25,701 nt of DNA from Pararoseburia sp963661325 (lineage in GTDB: Bacteria; Bacillota; Clostridia; Lachnospirales; Lachnospiraceae). The number at the start of each line of letters is the position of its first letter. The first letter of the stretch is position 1. The position numbers and the translations under genes were made by a program. Under the pieces are notes generated by a model. The model worked only from the letters and a program-made list of their open reading frames with translations, ran no database searches and was not told the DNA's origin. The stretch spans positions 1 to 25,701 of the forward strand of contig CAVLBP010000022.1 of NCBI GenBank assembly GCA_963661325.1. Reading direction: 5' to 3'. Shown piece by piece: positions 23,596 through 25,701 of the stretch.

Positions 23596-23811
23596 AAAAA
23601 CGCCACAAAGCCGCGTGGTTACAAGGTTCTAACGTTTGTCAGCCCACCCTGTTCCCGGTTAGAAAATGCAAATTTTTGTTTGCCGGGAATGCAGGATCGG
23701 ATTCGTCTTCCACACCCGATCCGCAACGCAATAATCCTCCCGGCCACACTCCGGAAGGATTATTTACACATAAGTATTAAGAAAAGGGAGTCTTCCATTA
23801 CCTATGGAAGA
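23596..23811 (-). ncRNA. Candidate structured RNA with a pseudoknot (possibly raiA class)
   Basis: The 440-base interval 23438-23881 has no coding frame I trust, but about 215 bases are dense with pairing. In minus-strand order: an 8-bp hairpin (23811-23804 with 23798-23791); a 9+4-bp stem with one mismatch (23764-23751 with 23743-23730); a 7-bp stem (23722-23716 with 23700-23694); a 7-bp stem TTCCCGG/CCGGGAA (23689-23683 with 23658-23652). In the loop of the last, TTCTAA (23664-23659) pairs with TTAGAA (23632-23627), which makes an H-type pseudoknot. The linker CAGGGTGGGCTGACAAAC is unpaired. A weak CCAC/GTGG hairpin and T5 (23600-23596) end it. Size and pseudoknot recall the raiA RNA motif of Firmicutes; that identity is a guess. 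Confidence 0.6.
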
Positions 23812-23820
23812 ACTATATAT

Positions 23821-23876
23821 AAATGAATAGCGGGAACTATCCATTTATGACAAATTAAATCTGCCTATTTCAGGCA
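23821..23876 (-). terminator. Terminator region after the flavodoxin gene (two hairpins)
   Basis: Five bases past the flavodoxin stop the minus strand has TGCCT-GAAAT-AGGCA (23876-23862), followed by a T-rich stretch. A second hairpin of ten pairs (one G-U) lies at 23846-23837 with 23830-23821. It is followed by TATATA, which could instead be the -10 of the structured RNA downstream (TGGATA 23838-23843, 16-base spacer). Confidence 0.55.
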
Positions 23877-23881
23877 TCTGA

Positions 23882-24304
23882 CTATGCCAATGCTGCACCA
23901 AGTGCCTCGCACTGCATCAGTCCCTCATCATCTGGGGTGTTATTGCAGATCACGCTGTCGCAAGCAAGACTTGCACCTGCACCCTTGCAGTCATTTTCCC
24001 AGTTTTCCATCCATTCGCCTGTGCCCCAGCCATAGGAGCCAAACAAAGCGATCTTTTTGCCGCCGAGTGCTGCGCTTACTTCATCAAACATCGGCTGGAA
24101 TTCACTTTCTTCCAAAACCTCTGCTCCCATTGCAGGACAGCCAAAGGCGATGGCATCATAATCGGCTACTTTTCCTGCAGAAAAATCACTGCAATAGATC
24201 AATTCTGCGTCTGCGCCTTTATCCTGCGCACCCTTTACAACTGCTTTTGCCATTTCCTCTGTATTGCCAGAGCCACTCCAATATACGACTGCTACTTTGC
24301 TCAT
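23882..24304 (-). CDS. Flavodoxin
   Basis: A 140-residue FMN electron carrier of the short-chain type. The FMN-phosphate loop is 'WSGSGNTEEMA' (residues 9-19). 'DYDAIAFGCPAMGAEVLEES' and 'KKIALFGSYGWGTGEWMENW' carry the two isoalloxazine-binding loops. The start at 24302-24304 is set by GGAGG eight bases upstream; the longer frame adds ten unlikely residues. It follows the DUF3793 gene by 40 bases, so it is probably its second cistron. Flavodoxins replace ferredoxin when iron is short, which fits the metal-regulator-like dyads upstream of the pair. Confidence 0.94.
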   Translation of the reverse strand: MSKVAVVYWSGSGNTEEMAKAVVKGAQDKGADAELIYCSDFSAGKVADYDAIAFGCPAMGAEVLEESEFQPMFDEVSAALGGKKIALFGSYGWGTGEWMENWENDCKGAGASLACDSVICNNTPDDEGLMQCEALGAALA

Positions 24305-24344
24305 CTCATATCCTCCATTCTGATCTCGTGCCAAGTCTGCCCCT

Positions 24345-24902
24345 TTACGCTGAAACTGTCAGTTTATTGATGCTGCGCCCCTGCATCCACAATTCCGTGT
24401 AGATCCGGGTGCATTTTTTGTAGCGGGCAAATGTCTCCAAGGCATCTTCTTCATTCTGATATACTTTCCAACAGCCACTGCACTTACAATTACATCCCTG
24501 ATTTTCGATAAATCCGATCACGTCAGCCAAGGGATAATCCAGGAAAATACCGATCTCATGTGGGAAACCATCACTGGCTGCGATCCGCTTTTGCAAATGT
24601 TCCAATGCCTTTTCCACACACAGGTCAACATATCCGTATTGTTCCAAGAAACAGGCAACGCCCGGTTTTTGTAAATCTTTTTGTAATTGTGCCATACGAT
24701 ACACATAGACCAATGCCCAATTCGGTTTCTGTTGCAAAACCGTGACTGCAATTCCCTTGGGATGCATCTGCTTGTTCCAGTAGGCGATACATTCCGCGAA
24801 GTCCTCCTGTCTCTCAAAGGAACAGGAAAATAAATTTGCCGTCTTGATCGATGCCAGTGTCGGAGAACAGTGGCAGATCAGATATTGTTCCATCTCTTTC
24901 AT
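24345..24902 (-). CDS. DUF3793 family protein with a C-terminal cysteine cluster
   Basis: The protein begins around 'MKEMEQYLICHCSPTLASIK' (ATG at 24900-24902, 185 residues). The open frame runs to 25004, but that part contains a TATAAT and a palindrome and has no ribosome site; an ATG three codons inside is also possible. The hallmark of DUF3793 is 'HCSPTLASIKTANLFSC' at the N-terminus and 'HEIGIFLDYPLADVIGFI' further on. After that, 'NQGCNCKCSGCWKVYQNEED' holds four cysteines in CxCxCxxC spacing, which could bind a metal or cluster. Members are often near feo iron transport and flavodoxin genes; the function is not known. No good ribosome site was found for any start. Confidence 0.82.
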   Translation of the reverse strand: MKEMEQYLICHCSPTLASIKTANLFSCSFERQEDFAECIAYWNKQMHPKGIAVTVLQQKPNWALVYVYRMAQLQKDLQKPGVACFLEQYGYVDLCVEKALEHLQKRIAASDGFPHEIGIFLDYPLADVIGFIENQGCNCKCSGCWKVYQNEEDALETFARYKKCTRIYTELWMQGRSINKLTVSA

Positions 24903-24930
24903 GTGTTTAGTATGTGCTCCGTTTCGTCGG

Positions 24931-24955
24931 ATTATATAGTTAGTCACCTCTAACT
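24931..24955 (-). promoter_or_regulatory. Proximal GTTAG-N6-CTAAC dyad next to a TATAAT (possible second promoter)
   Basis: AGTTAG-TCACCT-CTAACT (24938-24955) is a perfect 6-bp-arm dyad, followed on the minus strand two bases later by TATAAT (24931-24936). No matching -35 was found, so the dyad may overlap an activated or weak promoter. It is the same motif as the distal dyad at 25056-25071. Confidence 0.5.
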
Positions 24956-25055
24956 CATATGTCATAAAAAAAGCAGTCCGCACGAGAGGAGAAAAAGTTG
25001 GCATACGATTTCAAATGGATTCTGTGCGATATCCTGCTGTTTTTTATTTTTCTTG

Positions 25056-25107
25056 GTTAGTTCTTACTAACTACTGATAGTATAATCTTACCTCAGTGTT
25101 TCGTCAA
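25056..25107 (-). promoter_or_regulatory. Promoter of DUF3793-flavodoxin with dyad at the transcription start
   Basis: On the minus strand TTGACG (25102-25107) and TATACT (25079-25084) are 17 bases apart, predicting a start near 25072. The dyad GTTAG-TTCTTA-CTAAC (25056-25071) covers about +1 to +16, the place where a repressor blocks promoter escape. The shape recalls DtxR/MntR/IdeR-type metal-dependent repressor sites, an analogy and not a match to a known consensus. Confidence 0.75.
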
Positions 25108-25135
25108 GTACTTTTTTATATTTTTTTAATATTCA

Positions 25136-25701
25136 TCAGATCAGATGATACTCCTTTAGCAACTGCTCGCAATATGCCTCATCTGTCATGCTGCGGCTCA
25201 GTTCATCCAGACGCTCATCTGCAAGGAGTTGTTGGGTCAGTTGTTTGATGCAATTCATCCCGCGCTTCTTCCCAATCTTCTCGCCATCTTCCACACCTTC
25301 CTCATAGGTATCCCTCAAGTGTTTTTCCTGATCATATTCAAACAAACACATACGCAGTACCTCCGCCTTGTTCTTACGCAAAAAATCTGCTAAAACCTCT
25401 TTCTCAATACATTCATTGATCGCCAGTTCGACCGCTTCCATATGCTCGTAGTCTTTTTCATACTTTCTGACTGTATCCACAAAGATGGCATACTGGGCAA
25501 GGGTCGGGCTCTTCTCCATCAAAGTTGCATTCTTGCCATAATTGATGTTGATGACCTGTACCTTTAAATCCAGCGCAATATCATCTGGATCTTCCACATG
25601 CTCATAAGCATCCGAAAGACGCATGACCGACCGTTCCGGCAAATCTTCTATTCCATTATAAAATACCACAAACTGCGGCGAAGGTAAATGTATCTTTTTT
25701 G
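25136..25701 (-). CDS. Rpn/PD-(D/E)XK nuclease family transposase-like protein, C-terminal part
   Basis: The frame is open to the right edge and stops at 25136-25138, so the N-terminus with the nuclease core is missing. The visible part starts 'KKIHLPSPQFVVFYNGIEDL'. That VVFYNG block, 'LSDAYEHVEDPDDIALDLKV', 'VININYGKN' and the C-terminal 'EEGVEDGEKIGKKRG' are typical of the Rpn (recombination-promoting nuclease) group, once called transposases, common in multiple copies in Lachnospiraceae. The role is unsettled (DNA cleavage, recombination or phage defence). The gene sits just upstream of the flavodoxin operon on the same strand. No terminal repeats are visible. Confidence 0.85.
   Translation of the reverse strand, partial: KKIHLPSPQFVVFYNGIEDLPERSVMRLSDAYEHVEDPDDIALDLKVQVININYGKNATLMEKSPTLAQYAIFVDTVRKYEKDYEHMEAVELAINECIEKEVLADFLRKNKAEVLRMCLFEYDQEKHLRDTYEEGVEDGEKIGKKRGMNCIKQLTQQLLADERLDELSRSMTDEAYCEQLLKEYHLI

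Noticed and set aside
23268..23780. A 170-residue plus-strand frame across the DUF6110 gene and the structured interval
   Set aside because: It is antisense to a recognised gene, lacks a ribosome site and its second half has low-quality composition; the stems explain the conservation-like signal better.
23596..23811. tmRNA, RNase P, SRP or tRNA identity for the structured interval
   Set aside because: No CCA end, no TpsiC-like arm, no tag frame and none of the conserved RNase P or SRP sequences could be recognised.
24903..25004. N-terminal extension of the DUF3793 frame
   Set aside because: It contains a TATAAT and an operator-like dyad, lacks a ribosome site, and the family normally starts near the HCSPTL motif.

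Overview
The window looks like a piece of a chromosome from a Clostridia species, most likely a Lachnospiraceae (low-to-moderate GC Firmicute). The pointers are the protein families DUF6110, DUF3793, the UPF0237/UPF0210 pair, the 'GYVDG' microprotein and a PolA with a decayed proofreading domain. Strong AGGAGG-type ribosome binding sites and TTGACA/TATAAT-type promoters agree with this. It reads as core genome rather than an island: no insertion sequence, prophage, tRNA, rRNA or CRISPR array was seen. The only mobile-type gene is an Rpn/PD-(D/E)XK family fragment at the right edge. Almost everything lies on the minus strand.

Left part (1-7300, minus-strand order reversed): a TPR protein cut by the window edge, an HPr-like protein without the phosphorylatable histidine, a PucR-type regulator, and a divergent 54-residue small protein with a hairpin leader. 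Next is the luxS-mtnN operon, which recycles S-adenosylhomocysteine and makes the AI-2 precursor. A membrane-anchored N-acetylmuramoyl-L-alanine amidase, a nitroreductase, and the UPF0237 (ACT) plus UPF0210 pair follow; that pair has a promoter overlapped by an 8-bp-arm palindrome.

Middle (7291-15750): a tight operon read from an extended -10 promoter near 15578, in the order Xaa-Pro aminopeptidase, polA, coaE, a large FtsA-like ATPase with a beta-grasp-like C-terminal half, and the WalJ/YycJ beta-lactamase-fold hydrolase. Just upstream is a 35-residue microprotein gene whose leader can fold so that the SD-to-start spacer is paired.

Right-middle (15850-20824): a DUF218/YdcF membrane protein on the plus strand overlaps the 3' end of coaBC. 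The vitamin B5/CoA operon panG-panB-panC-panD-coaBC follows. Together with coaE these genes cover most of the route from ketoisovalerate to CoA; panG (DUF2520) is the probable ketopantoate reductase.

Right part (21049-25701): a P1B-type metal ATPase with an unusual membrane motif follows a DUF6110 single-helix protein, an arrangement like the mycobacterial PacL/Ctp pairs. A non-coding interval of about 440 bases upstream contains a candidate structured RNA with an H-type pseudoknot, possibly the raiA RNA class. Then come flavodoxin and DUF3793 genes, controlled by a strong promoter and two copies of a GTTAG-N6-CTAAC dyad 117 bp apart, suggesting metal (probably iron) control. Family assignments come from recognising sequence motifs by eye; no database search was run.
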